Assembly (NCBI RefSeq): GCF_005116735.1
Contig: NZ_SWDB01000009.1
Location: 62,001-126,000, forward strand
DNA: 64,000 nucleotides
Source: Thalassotalea mangrovi
Lineage (GTDB): Bacteria; Pseudomonadota; Gammaproteobacteria; Enterobacterales; Alteromonadaceae
Direction: 5' to 3'
The notes beneath the pieces were generated by a model. It saw nothing but the letters and a program-made list of their open reading frames with translations, did not search any database and was not told the origin of the DNA. This document shows, piece after piece, positions 50,041-59,122 of the stretch. The position numbers and the translations under genes are program-made. Each line of letters starts with the position of its first letter. The stretch's first letter is position 1.

Positions 50041-50862
50041 TTAAAAATTCTTGTTATCTGTGCCTATATTACCAGTAATCCAGTCCGTTAACACAGTGTA
50101 AAATTCATCACTGTGTGAAATAAAAGGCGCATGAGACGCTCGCTTGAAGGTATATACATCACTATTTGGTGCCAGTTTATCCACCTGAGTAATCACCGCC
50201 TGTGGCACCAGCGCATCCAACCGACCATACATGCGCAAGTGTGGAACCGAGATATTTACCAGCTTGGCACGCAAATCGACCTGCTCTAACAGGTTCAGGG
50301 AATGGTCGAGGGTTTTCACATCGGCCGTTGGGTACTGATTGATTAACCCCTGAATGGTTTTAATATCCTGGCGCACATGCTCAGAGCCCATCGCCTGCAA
50401 TTTCAGGAAATTGTTAATGGTCTTTTGCGGATCCCCTGCCAGGGACGCATGAAAAGACGTCAATAACCGCGGTTCAATCCCGGGCCAGTTATCATCGGCA
50501 CTAAATTTTGGTGTTGAACAGAGATTTACCAGGCCCGCGACCAAATCCGGATGACGAATCGCCAGTTGCGATGCCACCAGCCCCCCTAAAGACCAACCAA
50601 CAATAATCGCCTTTTGTGATAATTCCTGCGCTATCGTCGCTGCAACCTGCTCAGTGATGGTATCCAGAGCATAGATTGGACAGGGGTTTTGTTGATTTAA
50701 ACCAAAGCCGGGTAAATCCACACCCAGGGTGTAAAAATCGCCTTCCAGGCGTTGGCTGACGGGAGTAAAGATGGCGCTGTTTAAGCCCCAGCCATGGATA
50801 AATACGATGGCCGGTTGCTGGGACGGAGTGCCATAGCGATGAATGTTTAAAATCTCTGCCAT
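50041..50862 (-). CDS. bioH: Pimeloyl-ACP methyl ester carboxylesterase BioH
   Basis: A 273-residue alpha/beta hydrolase with the oxyanion motif FIHGWGLN, the nucleophile elbow GWSLGG, the acid in YGRLDALVP, and the catalytic His in ASHAPFISH. These segments and the divergent comF gene match BioH, which frees pimeloyl-ACP for biotin synthesis. The rest of the bio genes are not in the window. Confidence 0.88.
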   Translation of the reverse strand: MAEILNIHRYGTPSQQPAIVFIHGWGLNSAIFTPVSQRLEGDFYTLGVDLPGFGLNQQNPCPIYALDTITEQVAATIAQELSQKAIIVGWSLGGLVASQLAIRHPDLVAGLVNLCSTPKFSADDNWPGIEPRLLTSFHASLAGDPQKTINNFLKLQAMGSEHVRQDIKTIQGLINQYPTADVKTLDHSLNLLEQVDLRAKLVNISVPHLRMYGRLDALVPQAVITQVDKLAPNSDVYTFKRASHAPFISHSDEFYTVLTDWITGNIGTDNKNF

Positions 50863-50931
50863 AATTTACGGCCTTTCGACCTGGAAAAATAACTTCAGGA
50901 AATACCCTTATTTTACGCAAGGAAGGCGATT

Positions 50932-51672
50932 GTGGAAACTACAACGGCAAGTTACCTATATCAAAACATTGCCCGGCAGTTACAACGGTTATGGCATCAC
51001 TGGTTATCGTTAGGCCCTTGCCTTTGGTGCTCTCAACAGAAAAACCAGGCCGTTCTGCTGTGTACCTCATGCCAGCAGGCATTACCGCGATTTACAGGGG
51101 ATGCCGAATTCAGCAACCTACTTAGCCTTCCCGCTATCGCCAATCACATTACTCATAAACACATCGACACCTTGCTGGCGTTTGGCCCTTATCAGTTTCC
51201 GCTCGACCAATGGATTAGCGGCCTTAAATTCCAACTCCGTCCAGAACTTGCCCGTCTGCTTGGTGCACTACTGGCTGAGCACATTGAGACAACATTGTCA
51301 TATCAACAAAGCAAACCCGATCTGATTATGCCGGTGCCACTGCACTGGCGACGATTAAAGTGGCGTCAATACAATCAGGCGACATTGCTGGCCAGGATTG
51401 TCTCCAGGCGCTGTCAAATACCACTGGCTATGGATGACCTGAAACGCTGGCGCTCGACCAATACCCAGGTAGGGTTAGGCGGGCAGGGACGGCGTCGCAA
51501 TTTGCGCGGTGCATTTCGGGTGGATCTGAGAGGGCAATTACCAGAGCATGTTGCCATTGTTGATGATGTGCTGACCTCAGGCACTACCGCCAATGAACTG
51601 GCGCGGATACTGAAAAAAGCAGGGGTGAAAAGAGTAAGCGTTTATTGTGTTGCCATCAGCCTGAAACGCTGA
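50932..51672 (+). CDS. comF: ComF family protein (GntX-like)
   Basis: A 246-residue protein. It has an N-terminal zinc-finger-like CLWCSQQ...LLCTSCQQALP, a central LIMPVPLHWRRLKWRQYNQATLLA, and the PRTase motif VAIVDDVLTSGTTANELA. The start is GTG with AAGGAAGG five bases upstream. ComF helps inward transport of single-stranded DNA in competent bacteria, and the E. coli relative GntX supports use of DNA as food. The bioH-comF-nfuA neighbourhood is ancestral; here an M14 peptidase gene lies between comF and nfuA. Confidence 0.9.
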   Translation: METTTASYLYQNIARQLQRLWHHWLSLGPCLWCSQQKNQAVLLCTSCQQALPRFTGDAEFSNLLSLPAIANHITHKHIDTLLAFGPYQFPLDQWISGLKFQLRPELARLLGALLAEHIETTLSYQQSKPDLIMPVPLHWRRLKWRQYNQATLLARIVSRRCQIPLAMDDLKRWRSTNTQVGLGGQGRRRNLRGAFRVDLRGQLPEHVAIVDDVLTSGTTANELARILKKAGVKRVSVYCVAISLKR

Positions 51673-51693
51673 TGGCAATAAAAATGGACAAGT

Positions 51694-54267
51694 TTATTTA
51701 GCGCTGATGCGCGCGCTAAAAGCATGCGGGAAAAACACCGCGTTAGCGACAATTTTCGCGGTACCGTGCCAGTAACCTCTGAATACCAGGTTTTCGGAAC
51801 TGGCGATCACGCGACCTTTGCCAACATTATGGGCGATAATCGCGGTATTTTCGGCAACTTTACCCACCATGGCATCATCACTATAGCCACTCAGCAACGG
51901 TTTGTCGGTAAACTGAGCCAGGGTCACAAACGGATGCGAAGCCTTTTCCATAATAACGGTTGAGTTTTTAAAGATCGGCAAGCGCGGGGTCTGATAACCA
52001 AACACCAATGGATGAGTTAAATCAATATCGGTAGCGAAGATGGTTCCGGCAATGCGCTTTTTCGCTGCCAATTGCTGCTGGTCGGCGTAAGTTAGCTCAT
52101 CGGTATTAAACAGACGAGCTAACTCATTGTCGCTGACAAAGCTGCTTTGCAGAATATTTTTGCTGGCTAGCCATTTACCGGCACGTTTCTGGGCATAAAT
52201 CACGCCGCCATTTTCCACCCAGGCTTTTAATTTACCCAGCGTCTTATCACTAATGCTTTTATAATTACCATCGACCATGATCACATGGGTGTAACGATTA
52301 AAATCAATCTGATCAAGACGATAATCATCGATCACTGACACCGGCACACCTAAGGTATCATCGAGGTAGTACAGCATGTGGCCTGCTTCGTATTGTGACA
52401 CGGAATGGCCACCGATCATCATAACCCGAACCGGGCTTAACGGTGCCATCGAGCGACTACCCAAATCAATGCCTTTAATGCTTAAGCCTGTGGTTAATGA
52501 GGCCATATCGATATGATACTGCTGATAGATGTCCATCAGTTTATCGAACCAGTCGGTACGATTCTGCAAACCCGACAAAATCAGGATACTGCCGGCAGCA
52601 AATTCTTGTTTTTCGTTTTTACTTTCACCGGCTAAGGTGAATGGCTGAGTCGCCACCTTGGCTTTAATTCCCTGATTCAATAAATCATTCAGCAGCTTAG
52701 GCGCCAGGTAGTCATCCCAGGCAAACGCATAGGCGTACGCGCCTTCTTTAAGCGGCAGGTTTTGCTCAGGCAGGGTTAACAGGTCGGCGGTAAACGGCTC
52801 CGAGTCGGTGTCCAGATCACGGGCACGATTGATTTTTTTCACTTCCAGGTTGTAGGCGAGTGGTAACGTCCAGCCTGAGACATCATAAAAACTGTTGTCT
52901 TTAAATTCGGTCACCTTGTCAAAAATGGTTTTGATCAATCGGTATTGCGGCTGCTCAAGAGGAACAAAATAGCTGCTGCCCGGGCGGTATTTGCTATCGC
53001 CAGACTCATAGGTGTCGGTCAGGGCATAGCTTTGGATCTGATGCTGCTCAAGCAGGTGCAGGAAGTCTTTCAGGCGCTGACGATCCGCTGGCTCATGCAA
53101 TAAGTAGCCGGCAAAGTCTGCATCCGAGGCTTTCTCCAGGCTTTCTGCATAAAAGTCGGTACGGAACTGATGTAATTTCGCTTTATTTTTCTGTGCTGCT
53201 TTTAACGTTGAAAACGAGGTCAGGACATGGTTTTTGATACCAAAACCAAAGGTCAGAACGCCATTTTCCGACGTCGTTGCCATCCCGCGTGAGCTGGCCT
53301 GTTCAAATAAAATGCCTACCGCGCCATTGATGTCCGGATAGGTAGAACCCTTACCGTAATAAAAATCGTCAAAACTCTCACGGCTGAAATACAAACGGTG
53401 ATCGGCATCCAATGCTTCACCATGATAACGGGCAAATTCCTTAGTCAGTTCAATATTGGTTTTTGGGGTTAGTGGGTTGGTGCGGCTCGGAATACCCGGC
53501 TGGAAGAAGTAGGTGCTGTCCTTACCCATCTCATGGAAATCCGCCAGTACGTTGGGTTTAAACTGGTGGAAGAATTTCACCCGGTTCTGACTTTCTACCT
53601 GGCTAAGTGGTAACCAGTCACGGTTCAAATCAAACATGAAATGATTGGTGCGCCCGGATGGCCACTGCAACTGATGTTCGCGATGTTCCGGATCGGTATT
53701 GACGCTGGTGCCGCGATTGGTATTTACCCAGGTGACAAAGCGGTCCATGCCGTCCGGGTTCATGCTCGGCTCAATCAGGATGACCACATCATCAAGCAAT
53801 TGTTTCATTTCTTCAGTTTCTGCCGCGGCCAGGTAGTAGGCGGTTAGCATAGACGCGTGCGAACCTGAAATTTCATTGCCATGAATCGAGTAGCCTAACC
53901 AGACGACGACCGGATCGTCAGCATTCTGATTTTTTCCGGCACGGCGGTTTTCCAGGATCTGTTCCAGGTTATTCAGGTTTTTACTGCTGGAGATTGTCGC
54001 CAGTACCTGTTGCCGACGTTCATTGGTGTACCCCATCGACAACAAACGAACCTGATTACTGGCATTCGCTAATTCTTTAAAATAATGCACCAGTTGGTCA
54101 TGACGTACATGGCGATCGCCGACATCAAAACCCAACACCGCTTTCGGAGTTGGAACCTTGCTGCGATACTTGGTCGGTTGTTCGAAATAGTATGACAATG
54201 GCTCGGCAAATACTGGCGCTATTGCAAACAAGCCAGCGCACGCTACCGCTTTAAAGAAATGAACCAA
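51694..54267 (-). CDS. M14-family zinc carboxypeptidase, exported, TTG start
   Basis: An 857-residue protein with a signal peptide (FFKAVACAGLFAIAPVFA) and an M14 catalytic domain at about 60-380. The zinc site is HGNEISG (H-x-x-E), FDLNRDW and LADFHEMGKDSTYFFQPG supply the third ligand and substrate site, and the catalytic glutamate is probably in GILFEQASSRG. A long C-terminal region with a glutamine-amidotransferase-like fold follows (MMIGGHSVSQYEAGHMLYYLD). The start is TTG, supported by AAGGAG seven bases before it. It would digest peptides in the periplasm or outside. It is convergent with comF. Confidence 0.88.
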   Translation of the reverse strand: MVHFFKAVACAGLFAIAPVFAEPLSYYFEQPTKYRSKVPTPKAVLGFDVGDRHVRHDQLVHYFKELANASNQVRLLSMGYTNERRQQVLATISSSKNLNNLEQILENRRAGKNQNADDPVVVWLGYSIHGNEISGSHASMLTAYYLAAAETEEMKQLLDDVVILIEPSMNPDGMDRFVTWVNTNRGTSVNTDPEHREHQLQWPSGRTNHFMFDLNRDWLPLSQVESQNRVKFFHQFKPNVLADFHEMGKDSTYFFQPGIPSRTNPLTPKTNIELTKEFARYHGEALDADHRLYFSRESFDDFYYGKGSTYPDINGAVGILFEQASSRGMATTSENGVLTFGFGIKNHVLTSFSTLKAAQKNKAKLHQFRTDFYAESLEKASDADFAGYLLHEPADRQRLKDFLHLLEQHQIQSYALTDTYESGDSKYRPGSSYFVPLEQPQYRLIKTIFDKVTEFKDNSFYDVSGWTLPLAYNLEVKKINRARDLDTDSEPFTADLLTLPEQNLPLKEGAYAYAFAWDDYLAPKLLNDLLNQGIKAKVATQPFTLAGESKNEKQEFAAGSILILSGLQNRTDWFDKLMDIYQQYHIDMASLTTGLSIKGIDLGSRSMAPLSPVRVMMIGGHSVSQYEAGHMLYYLDDTLGVPVSVIDDYRLDQIDFNRYTHVIMVDGNYKSISDKTLGKLKAWVENGGVIYAQKRAGKWLASKNILQSSFVSDNELARLFNTDELTYADQQQLAAKKRIAGTIFATDIDLTHPLVFGYQTPRLPIFKNSTVIMEKASHPFVTLAQFTDKPLLSGYSDDAMVGKVAENTAIIAHNVGKGRVIASSENLVFRGYWHGTAKIVANAVFFPHAFSARISAK

Positions 54268-54571
54268 TTGAAGTCTCCTTGGGCCTTTTCAGCCGTTATT
54301 ATTATCCACTTCACCTGAGGTAAAGTTAAACCAGATCAGGATGTTAATGAGTTCATGTGGCAATAATGGTTTTTGCCACATGCACCTATGACATTAACTG
54401 AGAAGATTAACATAAAACCATAGCAGATTCGTATAGTGGCGAAGATTAACTGCCGGGAATTTGCGGTAGATCCTTCGAAGCCATTTATTGAGGCGAATTT
54501 TTTTGGGGAAAATCATCACGAAATTGTATCTCGACTAGCCCCAGGGCCTTGAGAATAGTATGATAGACCCC

Positions 54572-54596
54572 ATACTTGAGTTAATTAGTCAGGTAT
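54572..54596 (+). promoter_or_regulatory. Type-1 IscR-like binding site upstream of nfuA
   Basis: ATACTTGAGTTAATTAGTCAGGTAT (in two pieces: ATACTTGAGTT and AATTAGTCAGGTAT) fits the published type-1 IscR consensus at 23 of 25 positions by hand count. It lies 66 bp before the nfuA ATG. It would tie nfuA to iron-sulfur status. The rest of the 394-bp gap has no gene. Confidence 0.75.
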
Positions 54597-54661
54597 AGGG
54601 TTAAACGCAGGCAAATGCCAGGTTCCCTATCCTCAGTCACCAGGCGCGAGAGAAGCTAACT

Positions 54662-55240
54662 ATGATCCAAATTTCCGATGCGGCACAAGAGCATTTTGTT
54701 AAGTTATTGTCACAACAGGCAGAAGGCACCTGTATTCGTGTGTTTGTGGTAAACCCGGGTACAGCACAAGCTGAATGTGGTGTTTCCTATTGTCCGGTTG
54801 AGGCAATTGAGCCCGACGACATTCGTATCGAATACAATGGTTTTGCTGCCCTGGTTGATAAAGACAGTGAGAAATTCCTGGTTGACGCCGAGATTGATTT
54901 TGTATCCGATCAAATGGGTTCACAGTTAACCTTGAAAGCGCCAAACGCTAAATTGCGTAAAGTTGCCGATGATGCACCATTATTCGATCGCGTTAATTAT
55001 TTCCTGCAGGCTGAAGTTAATCCTCAGCTGGCCGGCCATGGCGGTGAATGTTCGTTAATGGAAATTACCGAAGACGGTTTTGCCATCTTACAATTCGGTG
55101 GTGGCTGTAACGGTTGTAGCCAGGTCGATTTCACCCTGAAAGAAGGTATCGAAAAGCAACTTCTTGAAGAAATGGGCGACGAGCTTAAAGGTGTGAAGGA
55201 TATGACCGAGCACCAGCGTGGTGAGCATAGTTATTACTAA
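54662..55240 (+). CDS. nfuA: Fe/S biogenesis protein NfuA
   Basis: A 192-residue protein. The N-terminal A-type-like domain ([19 protein letters not shown]..., with degenerate cysteines) is followed by the C-terminal Nfu domain, whose cluster-binding CNGCSQ lies at about residues 151-156. It carries 4Fe-4S clusters to target enzymes, especially under oxidative or iron stress. It has its own terminator at 55298-55322 and a candidate IscR site. Confidence 0.96.
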   Translation: MIQISDAAQEHFVKLLSQQAEGTCIRVFVVNPGTAQAECGVSYCPVEAIEPDDIRIEYNGFAALVDKDSEKFLVDAEIDFVSDQMGSQLTLKAPNAKLRKVADDAPLFDRVNYFLQAEVNPQLAGHGGECSLMEITEDGFAILQFGGGCNGCSQVDFTLKEGIEKQLLEEMGDELKGVKDMTEHQRGEHSYY

Positions 55241-55297
55241 GCTGTAAGCGGCAAGCTTTAAGCGGTAAGAGACTTGCTTGATGCTATTATCATTTTT

Positions 55298-55322
55298 AAA
55301 GGCGACGTTAGTCGCCTTTTTT
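55298..55322 (+). terminator. nfuA terminator
   Basis: AAAGGCGAC-gtta-GTCGCC followed by six T, preceded by AAGCTGTAAGC-type repeats (55240-55270). Confidence 0.88.
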
Positions 55323-55360
55323 GTGCCTGTTAATCCCTAACCCGAAAACACTCTCAGCCC

Positions 55361-55409
55361 TGAGACCTGAGACCTGAGACCTGAGACCTGAGACCTGAGA
55401 CCTGAGACC
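55361..55409. repeat. TGAGACC tandem repeat, seven copies
   Basis: Seven exact head-to-tail copies of TGAGACC fill 55361-55409 in the gap between nfuA and the beta-lactamase-like gene. It is a likely variable-number tract with no coding sense. Confidence 0.95.
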
Positions 55410-55420
55410 CGATAGTATTC

Positions 55421-55492
55421 GTCATTTCCTGCCACGACAGGAAATCTCAACCCTAAGCTTGTCGATGAGATCCCCATTTTCATGGGGATGAC
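55421..55492. repeat. Composite palindromic repeat, inverted copy of 5552-5617
   Basis: A GTCAT...ATGAC-bounded unit with hairpins TTTCCTGCCACGACAGGAAA and ATCCCCATTTTCATGGGGAT, as at the left locus on the other strand. The rest of the gap to 55643 shows an AAGTTGTAAGCTGTAAG repeat and CCTTCGACACCCCTAGTC-like direct repeats, but no gene. Confidence 0.8.
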
Positions 55493-55642
55493 GGAAATAG
55501 GCGAGGAAAGCCATAAGCTAAAAGTTGTAAGCTGTAAGTTTCATGCCCTCCAGAGCCTTTTGTTGTCACCCTTCGACACCCCTAGTCAGCTTTAGACACC
55601 TGTTTTTTAGACACCCTCAGTCATTCTTAAACGCCGCCATTC

Positions 55643-57292
55643 TTAATCTCCCCCTGTTGCCACTTCATCTAGGCGATTAAACTCCATATCCCGATACGCA
55701 TGATTGTCGCGCACCTTAGTGCTAAAAGGGCGTAGGGTAAAGCCGGTGACCTTATCTTCGGAACTCACGGTAAATTCAATCAATGCCGGTGATGCGGCAT
55801 TCCGGTCATCAAAATGAATCACGAAGGAATGGTCATCGAATGGCGATAAGGTTCCAGCAAGGTTAACCATTTTCGCAAAAGCAATGCGCAGCCCTTCGCC
55901 GGTCGCCGGTCCTGTACTGGGAGTTATCGACACATCACCGAACCAGATATCGCGAAACTCGCCGGTATACTTCTTGATTGGCAGGGAGACGGTATTTGAG
56001 CCATTGGGCACCGATAGATTGGCCAGGTACTTTTGCTCGTCTTTCAGCTGTTTCTGATAAAAATAATCAATCCAGTCGGTTTCATCTTCAGGGTTTAAGT
56101 AAGCGCTGAGGATTTCCTGCATCATCGCCGCGCGCAACGAACCATTGGATCCATTATTCAAAATAATCACCCCAAGTTCGTGCTCAGGAACTAAGGCTAC
56201 ATAAGCCTGCATACCCGACAGGGTGCCTGTGTGTGAAATGACCTCTTCACCAAACATATCGTTTTTTCGCCAGCCCAGCGCATAGGTTTTAAAATGCCCC
56301 TGGTTACGTTGTTGTTCTTCGTCTGACATTGGCAGGATAGTCTGCGAACGCCACATGTTTTGCAGCTGCTTTGGACTGATAAGTTGTTCACCAGCAGCCG
56401 TTTTACCGTCATTAAGTAACAGTCGCAGCCATTCGCTCATCCCTGAGGCATTGCACACTAAGCCACCAGCGGCGGCAGAAACCGTGGCAGTACCATGAAT
56501 ACCATTGCGGTCTATTGGATAGATATCACCAGCAATATCACCATGCGGACGGGCAATATTAGCCATTACCGGCGCCGGCATATCGCCAGCAAAACAATTC
56601 ATCCCCAGCGGCGCAAAGATACGCTGGTCGATAAAGTCTTCATAAGCCATTCCTGAGACCCGCTCGATAATTTCGCCGGCGGTAATGTAGAACACATTGC
56701 TGTATGCATACTTACTGCGAAAACTGAATTTCGGCGTCAGGTACTGCAGGTTTTCGATGATCTCCTGGCGATTAAAACCGCTGGGCTCTGGCCACAGCAT
56801 ACTATCTCCGGCACCACCGACCAGGCCACTGCGATGTGTCAATAAATCCTTGATCGTAAACTCTTGGGTTACCCACTCCTGCTGCATGTTAAATGCAGGG
56901 ATGTGCTCAATCACCTTGTCATCCCAATCGATTTTTCCTTCATCGGCCAATATCGCCAGTGCTGCTGAGGTAAACGCTTTTGACGTTGACGCTAAGCGAA
57001 ACAGGGTATTTTCATTAACCGATTCAACTCCCTGGTAATCCCGTAAACCATAGCCCTGCAAATGCACTACCTCGCCACGATGGACAATACCGACAGCCAT
57101 GCCCGGGGCGTAAAACTGTTGTAGAGCCTGGTCGGAAAATTGATTCAGCTGCGATTCAGGAATGGCTAAATAAGGCGTTTGCGAATCTGGCGATGAATTT
57201 GATGCACAGCCACTTAACTGCATGAAGATGGCGCCGGCTAACGCAACCAGGCGTGTTTGTTTAGACGATAGAAAGATACAAAACGGATTCAT
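55643..57292 (-). CDS. Class-C beta-lactamase-like serine hydrolase, lipoprotein
   Basis: A 549-residue protein with a lipobox (MQLSGC, acylated Cys at about 29). The penicillin-binding fold has the nucleophile motif LASTSKAFTSAAL (S-T-S-K), YAYSNVFY (Y-x-N) and a late H-T-G (SHTGTLSGMQA). The C-terminal 130 residues form a separate beta-rich domain (DUF3471-like). Such proteins are usually esterases or D-aminopeptidases rather than antibiotic-resistance enzymes. It is anchored in the envelope. A short gap separates it from the divergent PH-domain gene. Confidence 0.87.
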   Translation of the reverse strand: MNPFCIFLSSKQTRLVALAGAIFMQLSGCASNSSPDSQTPYLAIPESQLNQFSDQALQQFYAPGMAVGIVHRGEVVHLQGYGLRDYQGVESVNENTLFRLASTSKAFTSAALAILADEGKIDWDDKVIEHIPAFNMQQEWVTQEFTIKDLLTHRSGLVGGAGDSMLWPEPSGFNRQEIIENLQYLTPKFSFRSKYAYSNVFYITAGEIIERVSGMAYEDFIDQRIFAPLGMNCFAGDMPAPVMANIARPHGDIAGDIYPIDRNGIHGTATVSAAAGGLVCNASGMSEWLRLLLNDGKTAAGEQLISPKQLQNMWRSQTILPMSDEEQQRNQGHFKTYALGWRKNDMFGEEVISHTGTLSGMQAYVALVPEHELGVIILNNGSNGSLRAAMMQEILSAYLNPEDETDWIDYFYQKQLKDEQKYLANLSVPNGSNTVSLPIKKYTGEFRDIWFGDVSITPSTGPATGEGLRIAFAKMVNLAGTLSPFDDHSFVIHFDDRNAASPALIEFTVSSEDKVTGFTLRPFSTKVRDNHAYRDMEFNRLDEVATGGD

Positions 57293-57563
57293 TTTATAGG
57301 CTTATTATTGAGTGGATAGCCTATCATGCATCAAGCCCTGAGAAGATTCCACCGTCGTCATGGCCAGGCCCTGGTAATTACCACAATATTCGTTTTTCCT
57401 GCCTTGCATCAGGGCGAATTGCCAACAATACTAATTAGTTATGGCGGTTCGTCGTGCAAGGTAGCAGTCATTATCCAAGCCGTTTTTGACACCCGGTCAG
57501 GAGATCATCGCTGAGCACCCACCTCAGGTTCAGAATCAACTCACTGTGGGCTGGAGACAGGTA

Positions 57564-57986
57564 ATGGCTGAAGAAAAAGAAGTCTGGCGAGGCACGCCCT
57601 CGCAAGTAATTAACTTAGGGTCCTACATTTTACTGGGATTATTCTTCTGGTTGGTGATCCCACTGTTTATCATGCTGTGGAAATGGCTGCAGGTGAAAAG
57701 TATGAAGTATGAACTCACCACCCAGCGGTTGAGAATTCACCATGGCGTATTTAACAAAGAAATCGATGAACTGGAGTTGTACCGTATTCGTGATTATCGA
57801 CTGGACCAGCCCTTTTTCCTGCGCATGTTTTCCAAAAGTAATATCGAAATGGCGACATCGGATCGAACTCATCCGCAAGTGACGATTCGTGCGGTAGAGA
57901 ATGCTGAAGAGATCCGTGAATTGCTGCGCAAATACGTCGAAGAATGTCGTACCCGTAAAGGTGTGCGCGAGTTCGACGTAGAGTGA
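57564..57986 (+). CDS. PH-domain (DUF304) membrane protein
   Basis: About 140 residues with one or two hydrophobic segments (NLGSYILLGLFFWLVIPLFIML), then a bacterial PH-like domain (YELTTQRLRIHHGVFNKEIDELELYRIRDYR in part, and IEMATSDRTHPQVTIRAV). ATG 57564 with GGAGACAGGTA before it is preferred to an earlier GTG/ATG frame start at 57486. The function is unknown. It begins a rightward run of small genes. Confidence 0.8.
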   Translation: MAEEKEVWRGTPSQVINLGSYILLGLFFWLVIPLFIMLWKWLQVKSMKYELTTQRLRIHHGVFNKEIDELELYRIRDYRLDQPFFLRMFSKSNIEMATSDRTHPQVTIRAVENAEEIRELLRKYVEECRTRKGVREFDVE

Positions 57987-58008
57987 TGTAAAGTTTGGGA
58001 GAACAAAC

Positions 58009-58221
58009 ATGACCACATTTCAAACCATTGTCCTGGTTGTTGGCGCCTGTTTATTACTACTTGGTGGCTTTTCCGGCATCGCCATCTTTATCAGGGCATT
58101 AAAAATTTCCGATAAGTTTGGTGATGAAACCAATGTCGGTTCACTCTGGGGATTATTCATGCTTGGCATTGCCGCCGGCTTGTTACTCACCTGGTGGGCA
58201 TTGAGGACGACCGGTGGTTAA
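58009..58221 (+). CDS. Small two-helix membrane protein
   Basis: A 70-residue protein with two membrane helices (about residues 7-29 and 47-65) and a short charged loop (RALKISDKFGDETN). GGGAGAACAAAC precedes ATG. It lies 22 bp after the PH-domain gene. I recognise no family. Confidence 0.7.
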   Translation: MTTFQTIVLVVGACLLLLGGFSGIAIFIRALKISDKFGDETNVGSLWGLFMLGIAAGLLLTWWALRTTGG

Positions 58222-58275
58222 ATTCAACTCCGGAACTTATACCAACCCAGAGAAGATAACCGCGGAGGCCAGGTA

Positions 58276-58695
58276 ATGGCGTATAGAGGTAGCTGCCTGT
58301 GTGGCAACATTCATTATCAGTTTACCCGGTTTGATAATGAAATTGCTCATTGTCATTGCCGCATGTGTCGTAAATTTCATGGTGCCGCCTTTAGCACTTT
58401 TGTCCCTGTGGCACGGACTGATTTAACCTGGAAAACCGGGGCCAAATGCTTAGCCACCTATCAAGCTAGTAACGGCACGAAACGCCAGTTTTGTGTCAAT
58501 TGTGGTTCCAGCCTTACCTTCCAATCGGCAAATGATAACAACACCCTGGAAATTGCCCTGGCAACCCTGGATATGGATGACAGCTCGCTAACACCGTTAC
58601 CGGTTCCTGATGCCCATGTGCATGTTGACTCTAAAGTCGAATGGTACACAATCAACGATGAATTGCCGCAATATCGCAAAGATCGCCCAACCTAG
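58276..58695 (+). CDS. GFA-family zinc protein
   Basis: A 139-residue protein of the glutathione-dependent formaldehyde-activating fold: GSCLCGNIHYQ, HCHCRMCRKFHGAAFSTFVP and RQFCVNCGSSLTF supply two zinc sites. Most members have no proven role in formaldehyde chemistry. It lies in the small rightward gene run. Confidence 0.9.
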   Translation: MAYRGSCLCGNIHYQFTRFDNEIAHCHCRMCRKFHGAAFSTFVPVARTDLTWKTGAKCLATYQASNGTKRQFCVNCGSSLTFQSANDNNTLEIALATLDMDDSSLTPLPVPDAHVHVDSKVEWYTINDELPQYRKDRPT

Positions 58696-58744
58696 TACAG
58701 AACCCTTACCTCATGACTCTTAACCCTACTTAGGACCCAACCTT

Positions 58745-59113
58745 ATGATTGCAGAACTCGCCCAAAGTGAAGGTAAATATATTGGTTTTAAGCTATCAGG
58801 AAAAATTGACTCAAACACCGAACAACAGTGGCTCGGCAAACTTGACCGGTTAATTGCCGAGCATAATAAAATTCGCATCCTGCTATTGCTCGATGACGAT
58901 GCCGGATGGGGTGTCGAAGCGGGATGGCAGGATATAAAATGGGTCTTTCATAATATCAGGCACATTGAAAAAGTTGCCGTCGTATCGGATTCCAGGGTCT
59001 GGGAATGGTTAATTAAGGTAGACGCGGTGCTCGCCAAGCTGGTCAATATCGATGAAAGTCACTTTCATCACGACCAGCTGTATCAAGCCTGGCAGTGGTT
59101 AAAAGCCGATTAA
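58745..59113 (+). CDS. SpoIIAA-like (STAS-fold) protein
   Basis: A 122-residue protein of the SpoIIAA-like family (DUF3478): KYIGFKLSGKIDSNTEQQWL, RILLLLDDDAGWGVEAGWQDIKWVFHNI and the KVAVVSDSRVWEWL segment. The sporulation factor's phosphorylatable serine pattern is not evident. The function is unknown. It lies 9 bp before the cyclase gene. Confidence 0.8.
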   Translation: MIAELAQSEGKYIGFKLSGKIDSNTEQQWLGKLDRLIAEHNKIRILLLLDDDAGWGVEAGWQDIKWVFHNIRHIEKVAVVSDSRVWEWLIKVDAVLAKLVNIDESHFHHDQLYQAWQWLKAD

Positions 59114-59122
59114 CTAGCACCG

